Shown here piece by piece: positions 53,023-61,564 of a stretch of 64,000 bases of DNA. Numbering within the stretch: the first letter of the stretch is position 1; each line of letters opens with the position of its first letter. The notes beneath the pieces are model-generated. The model had not been told where the DNA came from. It worked only from the letters and a program-made list of their open reading frames with translations, and did no database searches. The stretch comes from Cnuibacter physcomitrellae (GTDB lineage Bacteria > Actinomycetota > Actinomycetes > Actinomycetales > Microbacteriaceae). The position numbers were made by a program, and so were the translations under genes. The DNA lies in NCBI RefSeq assembly GCF_014640535.1, contig NZ_BMHD01000001.1, forward strand, positions 1,366,214-1,430,213, in the 5' to 3' direction.

Positions 53023-53897
53023 CGGGGCCCCGTTCCCCGTGGGGTGGGACCGGCGGTGGCCGCCGCGACGGAGCCGACCCGACGCCCGAGGACGGCGGTG
53101 CCGTCGAGGTCGTCGTCGTGGACGACGGAGACCTCGAGGCCGGCGGCGGCGAGCAGGGCGGCGGTCCCCTCGGCCTGCGACTCGCTGGTCTCGATCGCGA
53201 CGAGTCCGCCCGGAGCGAGCCACTCGGCGACCCCGGCGGCCACCCGCCGGTGGACGTCGAGCCCATCGGATCCGCCGTCGAGAGCGAGCAGCGGCTCGTG
53301 GTCGCGCGCCTCCGGCGGCATGGTGGAGATGCCCGCGGTGGGCACGTACGGTGCGTTCACCGCGAGCACGTCGATCCCTCCCCGCAGCTCCGCGGGCAGC
53401 GCCCCGAAGAGGTCGCCCTCGACGACGGTGGCCCCCAGGGACTCGAGGTTGCGGCGGGCGTTCGCGACCGCGGCGGGATCGAGATCGGAGGCGACGAGGG
53501 TCACCGCCAGGCCGTCACGCCGAGCGGACTCCGCGAGCGCGGCCCCCACGGCCCCCGTGCCGCAGCACAGGTCGACGATGACGCCCCCGTCGCGGAGCCC
53601 TCGCGCGGCCGCTCGGGCGAGCACCTCGGTCCGGCGGCGGGGCACGAAGACGCCGTCGTCGACGAGCACCCTGAGGCCGGCGAACTCCGCCCAGCCCAGG
53701 ATCGCCTCGAGCGGCCTGCCCGCGACGCGCTCCGCGACCATCCGCTCGAGTGCCGGCTCGTCGAGGCGCGCTCTCTCCATCTCCTCGCCGGCAGCGACCG
53801 TCGCGGCATCGAGGAGGAGCGCCGCCTCGTCCTCGGCGAAGACGCATCCGGCGGCACGGAGGCGGGAGGCCACCTCGTCGACACGTCGCTCATCCAT
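53019..53897 (-). CDS. PrmC-related N5-glutamine methyltransferase
   Basis: 292 residues. SAM motif VDLCCGTGAVGAAL, then the substrate motif NAPY in place of the NPPY of true PrmC/HemK; that change, plus the N-terminal helical domain, marks the PrmC_rel (TIGR03704) group. The methylated protein is unknown. Start ATG 53897 (or 53906). First gene of a three-gene overlapping operon and divergent from the LexA-controlled DUF6504 gene. Confidence 0.88.
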   Translation of the reverse strand: MDERRVDEVASRLRAAGCVFAEDEAALLLDAATVAAGEEMERARLDEPALERMVAERVAGRPLEAILGWAEFAGLRVLVDDGVFVPRRRTEVLARAAARGLRDGGVIVDLCCGTGAVGAALAESARRDGLAVTLVASDLDPAAVANARRNLESLGATVVEGDLFGALPAELRGGIDVLAVNAPYVPTAGISTMPPEARDHEPLLALDGGSDGLDVHRRVAAGVAEWLAPGGLVAIETSESQAEGTAALLAAAGLEVSVVHDDDLDGTAVLGRRVGSVAAATAGPTPRGTGPR

Positions 53898-53956
53898 CGG
53901 CCCCATTCTCTCGCGGCCCCGAGCCTTTGGCGTGTCGCGCGCGAGCGTCGTACATT

Positions 53957-53970
53957 CGAACACACGTTCG
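53957..53970. promoter_or_regulatory. Perfect LexA (SOS) box
   Basis: CGAACACACGTTCG, matching all fixed half-site positions of CGAACRNRYGTTCG; flanking T and A extend the symmetry. It follows TACATT (53951-53956), a probable -10, and lies 18 nt before the DUF6504 ATG. Confidence 0.85.
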
Positions 53971-53988
53971 AGACGAGGGAGGGGAACG

Positions 53989-54240
53989 ATGACCCTGATC
54001 GACACCGACAGTGCAGCGACGATCTGGTTCGAGGACGAGGTGCCGGTGCGGATGCTGTGGCGCCGGCGGCGCTGGCGCGTCTCCGACACCCCGACCGAGC
54101 CCGACTGGTTCTACTGGTCCACGCATCCGCCCCGGGTGGTGGCGTGGCGCTTCCAGGCGACCGACGAGTCGGGCGACAGCCTCGTGGTCGACGTGGTGCA
54201 GAACGGGCAGCTCTGGTCGGTGGTGAAGACCTACCGCTGA
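53989..54240 (+). CDS. DUF6504-like protein under LexA control
   Basis: 83 residues beginning MTLIDTDSAATIWFEDEVPVRMLW. The order WFEDEVPVRMLWRRRRWRV then THPPRVVAWRFQA matches the DUF6504 pattern I recall, often found beside imuA-imuB-dnaE2 mutasome genes in Actinobacteria. Here it stands alone. GGAGGGGAA lies just upstream of ATG. An SOS role is supported by the box, but the activity is unknown. Confidence 0.75.
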   Translation: MTLIDTDSAATIWFEDEVPVRMLWRRRRWRVSDTPTEPDWFYWSTHPPRVVAWRFQATDESGDSLVVDVVQNGQLWSVVKTYR

Positions 54241-54250
54241 CCCGTCGCCC

Positions 54251-55054
54251 TCACTCCCAGGTGGCCGTCTCGGGATCGATCCCGTGGGCGCGAGCGGAGG
54301 CGTCGACGAGGAGACGGAACCAGGAGGCGAGTCCCGGCTCGAGTCGGGCGTAGTGCGCCGCGAACGCGGGATCCGCCTCGTAGCGCCGGGCGAGGCACAC
54401 CTGCATCGAGCGTGTGATCGGGAAGTACGCGGAGAACACCTCGCGATGACGCTCGACGAGGGCCTGCGCCTCGGGGCTGCCGGGCGCGACGCCCGAGCGC
54501 ATCGCCGCGGCGAGCTCGTGGTCGAGCTCCCGGGTGCTCTGCGCGATCACCTCCCACTCGGCGGCGTCCCGTCGCGCCGAGCGCTCGGCGAACTGCTGCC
54601 ACTGGGTCGTCGCGCCGTACCGGCGGCGCGCCTGCGCGGGCCAGCGCGGGTCCCACTCGCTGCCGAAGAGCGCAGTCTGCTGGGCGGGGTCGAGCAGCGG
54701 GCCGCGCTCGTGGGCGTCGATCATGAGGGCGAGGTCGCCGTCGAGCGCGGTGAGGCGCTCGACCCTCGCCCTGAGGTCGGCGCGCTGCGCCCGCAGGGAG
54801 GCCACCACGTCGGAGTCCGGATCGTCGAGCAGCGCACGGATCGCGTCGAGCCCGAGTCCGAGCTCGCGGTAGACGACGATGCGACGCAGGCGCTCCAGGT
54901 CGGCGGAGGTGTAGAGCCGGTACCCGGTCGCCGACCGCGACGACGGGCCGGCCAGGCCGACCTCGTCCCAGTGGTGGAGGGTCCGCACCGTGACGCCGAG
55001 CCGAGCCGCCGCCTCGCCGACGGTGAGCTGGGCCTCGGCGGCGTCATCGGACAT
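54251..55054 (-). CDS. MerR-family regulator with TipAS effector domain
   Basis: 267 residues. HTH: LTVGEAAARLGVTVRTLHHWDEVGLAGPSSRSATGYRLYTSADLERLRRI, then a coiled coil (about 80-115) and a TipAS-like helical domain (about 150-260) that binds thiopeptide antibiotics in TipA. The effector here is unknown. It begins inside the end of the VOC gene (11-nt overlap), so they form an operon. Confidence 0.9.
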   Translation of the reverse strand: MSDDAAEAQLTVGEAAARLGVTVRTLHHWDEVGLAGPSSRSATGYRLYTSADLERLRRIVVYRELGLGLDAIRALLDDPDSDVVASLRAQRADLRARVERLTALDGDLALMIDAHERGPLLDPAQQTALFGSEWDPRWPAQARRRYGATTQWQQFAERSARRDAAEWEVIAQSTRELDHELAAAMRSGVAPGSPEAQALVERHREVFSAYFPITRSMQVCLARRYEADPAFAAHYARLEPGLASWFRLLVDASARAHGIDPETATWE

Positions 55055-55613
55055 GCTCTCTATTCTCACGCCGGCCGCGCGTCCTCCCACCCTCGCCCGG
55101 CGGGGTGATGCCGATGGCCGCCAGGCCCGCCGCCGCCTCCCCTGCGGGATCGAACGGCTTCGCGGCGGTGACGACCACACGCAGCCCCTCCGGCGTCCTC
55201 ACCTCGAGGTCGCGCGTGTTCCAGGGGGTGTCGCGCACGGCGACGACGGAGTCGGCGTCGATCGTTCGGCACGCCTCCGCCAGCTCGTCGATCTGGCCGA
55301 GCAGGCCCGCGAAGCTGACCGTGGAGGTGGCCGCTGCGGAGGGGGCAGGGGCCGCCGACGTCGGGTCGGCCGGGACGAGGAGCACGTCCTGGAACATCCA
55401 TCGGCGCAGGTGCACGAGGCGGCCGGGCACGCTGAAGAGCACGAAGAAGCCGAGGCCGCCGGTCCAGAACCCGATCGACGCCTCGAGGTCGGCGGACGGG
55501 GCGGTGACGAAGGAGGGCATCCCGTAGATGCCGCGGAACAGCTCGGGGGCGACCACGTCGGGTCCGGGAACGGGGACGGGGCTCACCTCGAAGGCGTCGT
55601 AGTAGTCGGTCAT
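55044..55613 (-). CDS. VOC-family protein
   Basis: 189 residues. Glyoxalase/bleomycin-resistance-like fold: MPSFVTAPSADLEASIGFWTGGLGFFVLFSV and a C-terminal RTPEGLRVVVTAA strand. Metal ligands are not obvious (an E near TPEGLR). Could bind a toxic ligand, in line with the TipAS regulator next to it. ATG 55613 starts MTDYYDAFEV. Confidence 0.85.
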   Translation of the reverse strand: MTDYYDAFEVSPVPVPGPDVVAPELFRGIYGMPSFVTAPSADLEASIGFWTGGLGFFVLFSVPGRLVHLRRWMFQDVLLVPADPTSAAPAPSAAATSTVSFAGLLGQIDELAEACRTIDADSVVAVRDTPWNTRDLEVRTPEGLRVVVTAAKPFDPAGEAAAGLAAIGITPPGEGGRTRGRRENREHVR

Positions 55614-55647
55614 GACCACCACGATCGCGCCTCACGCTACGTGAGGG

Positions 55648-56361
55648 TCAAGTCCGTCGCTCGGCGCCCGCCCGCTCGCGGCGCCCCCGGCGGATGCGGC
55701 GCACGACCAGCCACACGATCACCGCTCCGATGGCCGTGTAGACGGCGATGTCGAGCCACTGCGAGTAGCGGTCGATCAGCTCGTACTGCGTGCCGAGCGC
55801 TGCGCCGAGGCCCACGAGCAGCCCGTTCCAGAGCACCGTGCCGAGGAGGGTGAAGACGCTGAACACGACGAGGTTCATCCGCTGGGCGCCCGCCGGGAGC
55901 GAGATGAGACTGCGGACGCCCGGGATCAGCCGCCCGAAGAAGATCGAGGACCTGCCGTGGCGGGCGAGCCATCCGCTCGCCTTCTCGAAGTCGTCGCGGT
56001 CGACCAGGGGCAGCTTCGAGAGCAGGCGGATGGAGCGCTCCTCCCCCACGATCGCTCCGAGCCAGTACAGCAGCAGGGCGCCCAGGTACGCGCCGAGGGT
56101 CGCCGCCACCATCACCCACACCAGGTTGAGGCGGCCGGTCTGCGAGAGGAAGCCGGCCAACGGCAGGATGACCTCGCTCGGCAGCGGCGGGAAGACCGTC
56201 TCGGCGAACGTCAGCGCTCCGACGCCCACCTCGCCGATCGCGTCGATCACCCCGGCGGCGAAGCCGACCAGCCCGCCGAGCTCCTCCCCTTCCGCGGCGA
56301 CGGCGTTCGCGACGGATCCCGCGGATCGGGGGGCGGATAGGGTGGCGGCGATGGTCGTCAC
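55648..56361 (-). CDS. DedA-family membrane protein
   Basis: 237 residues. FPPLPSEVILPLAGF, the acidic GAYLGALLLYWLGAIVGE and FFGRLIPGVRSLISLPAGAQRM with the essential arginines are present. DedA proteins are lipid scramblases/flippases, some recycling undecaprenyl phosphate. Four to six membrane segments. It is monocistronic. Confidence 0.93.
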   Translation of the reverse strand: MTTIAATLSAPRSAGSVANAVAAEGEELGGLVGFAAGVIDAIGEVGVGALTFAETVFPPLPSEVILPLAGFLSQTGRLNLVWVMVAATLGAYLGALLLYWLGAIVGEERSIRLLSKLPLVDRDDFEKASGWLARHGRSSIFFGRLIPGVRSLISLPAGAQRMNLVVFSVFTLLGTVLWNGLLVGLGAALGTQYELIDRYSQWLDIAVYTAIGAVIVWLVVRRIRRGRRERAGAERRT

Positions 56362-56446
56362 CCCTCGACGCTATCGAGCGAACCTCCACGGAACCCGGGC
56401 GGCCGGGATCCTCGTCGCCGGCCGCACCCGGGGCGGTCCGGTCGGG

Positions 56447-57277
56447 TCAGGCCGCGGAGTCTCGGAGAGCGTCGATCTCGGCCAGCGCCACCGCGAGGTC
56501 GAAGTCGGGGTCCGTCTCCATGAACCTCTCGAACACCGCGAGCAGCCCCGTGCTGGCGAGGGTCCACTCGGGATCGGGGCGCACGGTGGCCGGCCCGCGG
56601 TAGGTGGCGAGCACGATCGCGGGGTTGGCGATCTGGCGGATGCCGAGGCCCTCGACGATCGCCGAGACCAGAGCCGCGTAGGGCCGGTAGTCGCCCGCCC
56701 ACTCGGGGCGGATCCGGAACCCGAGGAGCTCGGCGAACCACTTGTGGAACGCCGCCATCTGCTCCACGAACGCGTCGCTCCCCGACCGGAGCGCGTCGGT
56801 GATCTCCTCGCGGGCGGCGTTGTCGACCCGCCCGAGCAGGGCCGCCGTGAGCGACACGTACGACTGCCACTCCACCGACGACACGACGGACGCGTAGTTG
56901 TGCTGCAGGGCGACCCGGATGGTCTCGAGGACGATCCGGTGACGACCGTCGGCGGTGGCCACCAGCTCGACGTTCTCGAGCAGGATCCGCACGCAGATCT
57001 CCATCGTGCTCTCGTCGACGAGACTGGTCGCGGCCTTCCGAGCGATCTCGACCATCAGGTCGGCAACGAAGGCCTCCTTGGAGTCCCAGAGCCGATACGT
57101 GGACGACCGCGACACGTCCGCCTCGCGGATGAGGTCGTCCATCATGATGTGCTCGAAGCCCACCGTCATGCCGAGGCTGCCCACCCGGTCCAGCGCGACG
57201 TCGAGCACGCGCTGACGCACCTCGGGGGCACGCAGTCGCGTGCGCCTCTGCACCTCGTGATCACCGTAGCCGCTCAC
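56447..57277 (-). CDS. TetR-family regulator (long)
   Basis: 276 residues. The HTH is VGFEHIMMDDLIREADVSRSSTYRLWDSKEAF. The C-terminal part (about 90-270) is longer than in typical TetR proteins, but its helical segments are plausible as a ligand-binding domain. No enzyme partner is adjacent on the same strand. Start GTG/ATG at 57277; alternatives inside are possible. Confidence 0.88.
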   Translation of the reverse strand: MSGYGDHEVQRRTRLRAPEVRQRVLDVALDRVGSLGMTVGFEHIMMDDLIREADVSRSSTYRLWDSKEAFVADLMVEIARKAATSLVDESTMEICVRILLENVELVATADGRHRIVLETIRVALQHNYASVVSSVEWQSYVSLTAALLGRVDNAAREEITDALRSGSDAFVEQMAAFHKWFAELLGFRIRPEWAGDYRPYAALVSAIVEGLGIRQIANPAIVLATYRGPATVRPDPEWTLASTGLLAVFERFMETDPDFDLAVALAEIDALRDSAA

Positions 57278-57385
57278 CCGACCCCCGTCTCCTGGCGCCG
57301 AGCGAGGCCACCACGATCGCTCGCGACGGCCGCCATCGTGAGATCAGGGACGCTGCGTCCCCCTCCCGTGCCCGGCCGAAGCATC

Positions 57386-58552
57386 CTACCCGCCGAGAGG
57401 ACAGGCGACACGCAGCTCCCCGTCGACCACGGCGTGGTCGGTGCCGGGCAGCACCAGCTTCATGAGCCGGATGTACGGCATGAGCTCCGCGCGGAGGGCA
57501 CGGGCATCGGGGCTCTCGATCGTCACGGCCACGCTCCCCGTCGCCGCGCTGGCCTCGAGGCGGATGCCCTCGCGCGTCCCGTGCGCGGACACCGCGGCAG
57601 CCACGAGGAGGGCGCGCAGAGCGGCCCGGGCGTTCTCGGGCACGGCGGCCAGGAGGCCGTCGGGATCCTCGAGCGTGCCCACGTTGATCGAGAGCGGCTC
57701 GGGGCCGCGCGGGGCGCTCAACGAGAGGGAGAAGGCCTTCGCGAGCTCGCCGGCCAGACGCACGTCGTCCGCCTCGACCACCCCGGTCCGGTCGAGGCGG
57801 GCCAGGAACGGGACGACACTCTCCCGGAGGGCGCCGATCCCACCGATGACGTCGTCGGCGGCGAAGGCGCGGCGCGCGTCGGCGGTCGACGTCACGCGCA
57901 GGGTCTCCTGCGTGCGCGTCTCCTCGTAGAGGCTGCTCGCCAGCGTCCGGGCGTACGCCACCGACCCGGCGCCCAAGCCCACCGCGGGCGCCACGGCGAT
58001 GAGGACGATGGGCAGCGACGGCACGAGATCGACGGTCGCGAGCCCGGTCAGGGAGCTGACGACGGCGAGCCCCGTCGCCAGCGCCACCGACAGCACCGTG
58101 TATCCGAGGATCTCGCGCGGCGATCGGAAGGGAGCCAGCGCCACCAGCACCAGACCGACGGCCATGAGCCCCCAGTCGTCCCGGATGTGCACGTTCGATC
58201 CGAGCTGACCGACCGAGGAGAGCACCGCGGACGCCGCCACCAGGCCGTAGCCGACCGCCGCCTCCACCGTCGTGAGACCGACCCCGTCGCCGAAGGCCCG
58301 CAGCACCAGCCAGACGTAGCCGCCGGCGAGGATCAGGACCGCCAGCACGGCCAGCGGCCAGGAGGAGATCTGCTCGGTGGTCGTGAGGGTGAGCCCGACC
58401 GCGCAGAGCAGGGACACCGCGCCCACCATGATGGCGAAACGGCTCGCCGTGACCGACCCGAGCGGATCGAGGTCGACCGCCTTCACGGTCCACGGCGGTC
58501 TGCGCAGGGACGACGTCGGCTCGACGGGACGAGCGGTGCTCGGGCGGCTCAC
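57386..58552 (-). CDS. Histidine-kinase-derived membrane protein lacking catalytic motifs
   Basis: 388 residues from the GTG that overlaps the previous stop (GTGA). A 25-residue cytoplasmic start, then about six hydrophobic segments (to about 200), a coiled section and a C-terminal domain. That domain resembles an HATPase fold by spacing (NARAALRALLVAAAVSAHGT in N-box place, SVAVTIESPDARA for the G1 region), but the Asn and Gly boxes are gone, and there is no phosphoacceptor His. Probably a non-enzymatic partner of the kinase-like protein encoded before it. Confidence 0.6.
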   Translation of the reverse strand: MSRPSTARPVEPTSSLRRPPWTVKAVDLDPLGSVTASRFAIMVGAVSLLCAVGLTLTTTEQISSWPLAVLAVLILAGGYVWLVLRAFGDGVGLTTVEAAVGYGLVAASAVLSSVGQLGSNVHIRDDWGLMAVGLVLVALAPFRSPREILGYTVLSVALATGLAVVSSLTGLATVDLVPSLPIVLIAVAPAVGLGAGSVAYARTLASSLYEETRTQETLRVTSTADARRAFAADDVIGGIGALRESVVPFLARLDRTGVVEADDVRLAGELAKAFSLSLSAPRGPEPLSINVGTLEDPDGLLAAVPENARAALRALLVAAAVSAHGTREGIRLEASAATGSVAVTIESPDARALRAELMPYIRLMKLVLPGTDHAVVDGELRVACPLGG

Positions 58553-59754
58553 GACCGCACACCCACCGTGAGGAAGACGGCCGTGCCGGCGCTCGGCCGG
58601 GCCCAGATCTGCACCGACGCGCGTGCATCGCCGAGTCGCTCGAGCAGGCGCGAACGGAGTCCGGCCGGTCCGTCGAGGACGGCCGGCTCGGGCTCGAAGC
58701 CGGCTCCCGCATCCGACACCATGACGCTGATCTCGGACTCGCCGTCCATCACGGCGATCTCCGCCTCGTCGACGCCCGAGTGCTGCGCGACGTTGTCGAG
58801 GCACTCCTCGATCGTGGCCTGGAGGCGCCGCGACGCCGCCGACGACAGCTCCGTCACCGCCGAGAGCTGTCCCACCAGCGCGACGCGGACCCCGCGCCGG
58901 GCCGCGTGCTCCCGCACCTCGACCAGCATCGCCGGGGTCACCGCGGCGGGCGGGACGACGGCGAGCGTCGACTCCTCGAGGATGGGGCCGATGTCGTCGA
59001 GGTCGGCGAGGTGCCGGCGGAGTGCCGCGGCGCGGTCCGGACCGAGCGGGCCGGGCGTGGCGGCGGCGAGGGCGCGGAGATCCTCGAGGACGGTCTCGCG
59101 GAGCCATTCCGCGGCGGCTCCGGCGAAGCGCCCGGCGGTGGCCGAGGCGATCTCGTCGTATCCCGCCGCACCCATCACGGCGGCGCCGCGGACGGTGATG
59201 CCCCGGGCGTGCCAGAACGCGATGACGAGCAGCGCCAGCCCGACCCACGACGCCACGACCGGGACGTCGAGCGCGAGCGGCATGCCCTGCAGGGTGGCCG
59301 CGACTAGGACGAGGCCGTGCCCGAGGACGAAGGCGACCGTGCCCACGAGCAGCGCGCCCTTCAGCGAGCGGATCGCCACCCCGCACAGCAGCACGGCCAG
59401 CGTGGGCATCGAGACCAGGACGTAGTCGCTCGAGGGGGTGGAACCCGGGAAGACGACCGACACGTTGGTCACGATCGAGGCGTAGCCGAACAGCGCGACC
59501 GCGGCGACGACGGTCCAGCAGAGCGCGCGCCGGACGGACCGGCTCGACAGCGCCGCCGCGACCGCGAGCGCGATCACCACGAGCGCGGCCACTGCGAGAA
59601 GGATGTCGACGCGACCGGTGAAGGGGATGAACGCCAGGTCGATGAGCGCCGTCACGCCGAGCATCGAGGAGGAGAACCACAGCGCCGCACGGCCGATCGC
59701 TCTGCTGGTGGCGAGGGCGTCGGGATCGGTGGCGATCTGCGCTGACATGTGCAT
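58549..59754 (-). CDS. Sensor kinase-like protein with HATPase but no phosphoacceptor His
   Basis: 401 residues. Six hydrophobic segments (about 15-180), then a helical region where NarX-type kinases carry the HD motif; here the sequence is FAGAAAEWLRETVLEDLR, with no His. The ATPase is intact-looking: EECLDNVAQHS (N box), SDAGAGFE (G1), and GPAGLRSRLLERLG. Start ATG 59754 (or 59748, 59766). Divergent from a complete kinase gene. It may bind ATP and regulate another protein without phosphotransfer. Confidence 0.75.
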   Translation of the reverse strand: MHMSAQIATDPDALATSRAIGRAALWFSSSMLGVTALIDLAFIPFTGRVDILLAVAALVVIALAVAAALSSRSVRRALCWTVVAAVALFGYASIVTNVSVVFPGSTPSSDYVLVSMPTLAVLLCGVAIRSLKGALLVGTVAFVLGHGLVLVAATLQGMPLALDVPVVASWVGLALLVIAFWHARGITVRGAAVMGAAGYDEIASATAGRFAGAAAEWLRETVLEDLRALAAATPGPLGPDRAAALRRHLADLDDIGPILEESTLAVVPPAAVTPAMLVEVREHAARRGVRVALVGQLSAVTELSSAASRRLQATIEECLDNVAQHSGVDEAEIAVMDGESEISVMVSDAGAGFEPEPAVLDGPAGLRSRLLERLGDARASVQIWARPSAGTAVFLTVGVRS

Positions 59755-59794
59755 GACCCCCCGCATGCCGGGCGCGTCCAGAGCACCCCGCTCC

Positions 59795-59820
59795 AGTGTA
59801 GAGGAGCTGTCTTGTACGCT
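59795..59820. promoter_or_regulatory. Divergent -10 elements between the two kinase-type genes
   Basis: TACACT on the minus strand (59800-59795) and TACGCT on the plus strand (59815-59820). The plus element is 6 nt from ATG 59827, a leaderless spacing; the minus one leaves a leader of about 35-45 nt. Confidence 0.55.
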
Positions 59821-59826
59821 CATGCC

Positions 59827-61491
59827 ATGAGCCAGGGGAGCGACTCCACCGAGGCCGCCCGCCGGTCCCGGATGGAGCGGGCGGTCTTCCAGTCGCAGCT
59901 CCTGGTTGCGGGCGCACTTCTGCTGGTCGTGGTGGCGGCGTTCCTGTTCCAGCCCGAGTCGATCCTCAACCCCGTGTTCTTCGCGGGGATGGCCACCGTC
60001 TTCGTGCTCACCGGCGTCGCGGCGCTGGTGCCGTGGGCGAGCCTCCACCGGTACTGGATCGCGCTGCTGCCCCTGATCGACATCTTCGCCGTGATCCTGG
60101 TCCGGTCCGGGAACATGTCCCTGGGGGCCGGGCTGCTGCTGGTCTTACCCGTGATCTGGCTCTCGAGCTACTTCGGCGTGGTGGGCGCGGTCGTCAGCGT
60201 GGCGACGTCGTCGCTCGCCCTGTGGGTCAGCACCTTCTTCATGGGGACCACGGTCTCCATCGCGAGCATCCCCGCGCTGCTCGTGCTGCCGGTGACGCTG
60301 ACGTTCGTCGCGGCGGCGACGTTCGGGACGACGAGCCGCATGGACGCCCAGCGAGGGCTGCTGCGCCAGCAGGCCGACCTCCTCGAGGTGGCCCTCCGGC
60401 GGGCGCGCCGACAGGAGCAGACCCTCGACGAGGTGCTGAACGCCGTGACGTTCGGCGTCGTGGCGTTCGACAAGGACGGCAAGGAGACCATCTCCAACAC
60501 GTCGGCGCGGCGGCTGCGCGCGGAGTTCCAGGTCCTCGAGGGCCCCGCGAGCGACCTCCGAGCGTACGGGGCCGACCGCACCAGTCCTCTCGAGGCGCGG
60601 GAGCTGCCGACGGAGCGCGCGATGCGCGGCGAGCGCTTCGACGACCTGATCATGTGGCTGGGCGAGCCCGGCGGCCACCGCATCGCGCTCTCGGTCGCCG
60701 GTCGGCGGCTCACCACCTTCGACGGCGACCTGGACGGCGCCGTGGTGATCTCCCGCGACGTCACGAGCGAGCTCAACGCCATCCAGGCTCGTGACGACCT
60801 GGTGGCCTCGGTGTCGCACGAGCTGCGGACACCGCTGACGAGCATCCTGGGCTATCTCGAGCTCGCGCTCGACGACGAGACCCTCGACCCGTCGACGCGG
60901 TCGATGCTGCAGGTGGCGTCGTCGAACGCCGACCGCCTGCTCGCGCTCGTCGCGGACCTCCTCACGGCGGCGAGCCGCACCGAGCAGCAGATCGCGATGT
61001 CGTTCCATCGGTGCGAGCTCGCCGAGATCGTGAGCCAGGCCATCCAGGCCCAGAGCCCGGCCGCGGACGAGCGCGGCATCCGGCTCGTCGACGACGTCGA
61101 GGGGCCCATCATGCTGGAGGCCGACGGCTTCCGCCTCCGTCAGGTGATCGACAACCTGCTGAGCAACGCCATCAAGTACAACCGGGAGAACGGCCGTGTC
61201 GTCGTGGCGGCCGAGACCACCGAGGACAGCGTCAGCCTCACTGTGAAGGACACCGGCATCGGGCTGTCGGACGTCGAGCAGACGAAGCTCTTCGACCGCT
61301 TCTTCCGAGCGGAGGGCGTGCGCAACTCGACCATCCACGGATCGGGGCTGGGCCTGTCGATCAGCCGGGACATCATCCGCAGGCACGGCGGAGAGCTGAC
61401 GGTGTCGAGCACCCTCGGCGTGGGCACGGTGTTCACCGCGACTCTCCCGCGTCGACGTGACCAGGGCCTCGAGGACACGGTGCAGGCGTGA
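59827..61491 (+). CDS. Membrane sensor histidine kinase
   Basis: 554 residues. Six hydrophobic segments (about 20-170), a coiled coil (about 180-205), a PAS-like domain (about 206-315) and a full kinase core: HisKA with SVSHELRTPLTSILGYLELAL, N box DNLLSNAIKYN, G1 DTGIGL, F box FDRFFRAEG and G2 GSGLGLSI. All key residues are present. No response regulator gene is next to it, so its partner must lie elsewhere. Confidence 0.95.
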   Translation: MSQGSDSTEAARRSRMERAVFQSQLLVAGALLLVVVAAFLFQPESILNPVFFAGMATVFVLTGVAALVPWASLHRYWIALLPLIDIFAVILVRSGNMSLGAGLLLVLPVIWLSSYFGVVGAVVSVATSSLALWVSTFFMGTTVSIASIPALLVLPVTLTFVAAATFGTTSRMDAQRGLLRQQADLLEVALRRARRQEQTLDEVLNAVTFGVVAFDKDGKETISNTSARRLRAEFQVLEGPASDLRAYGADRTSPLEARELPTERAMRGERFDDLIMWLGEPGGHRIALSVAGRRLTTFDGDLDGAVVISRDVTSELNAIQARDDLVASVSHELRTPLTSILGYLELALDDETLDPSTRSMLQVASSNADRLLALVADLLTAASRTEQQIAMSFHRCELAEIVSQAIQAQSPAADERGIRLVDDVEGPIMLEADGFRLRQVIDNLLSNAIKYNRENGRVVVAAETTEDSVSLTVKDTGIGLSDVEQTKLFDRFFRAEGVRNSTIHGSGLGLSISRDIIRRHGGELTVSSTLGVGTVFTATLPRRRDQGLEDTVQA

Positions 61492-61564
61492 CGCTCCGCA
61501 GTAGAATCCGAAGCAGCGCCCCCCGTCCGCGGATCGGCCCCGCGACCGAGAGGAGGCCCGGGCT

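Noticed and set aside
55790-59425. 1211-codon plus-strand frame
   Set aside because: It runs across several real minus-strand genes (DedA, TetR, kinase-like) and shows only Arg/Pro/Ser-rich shadow composition.
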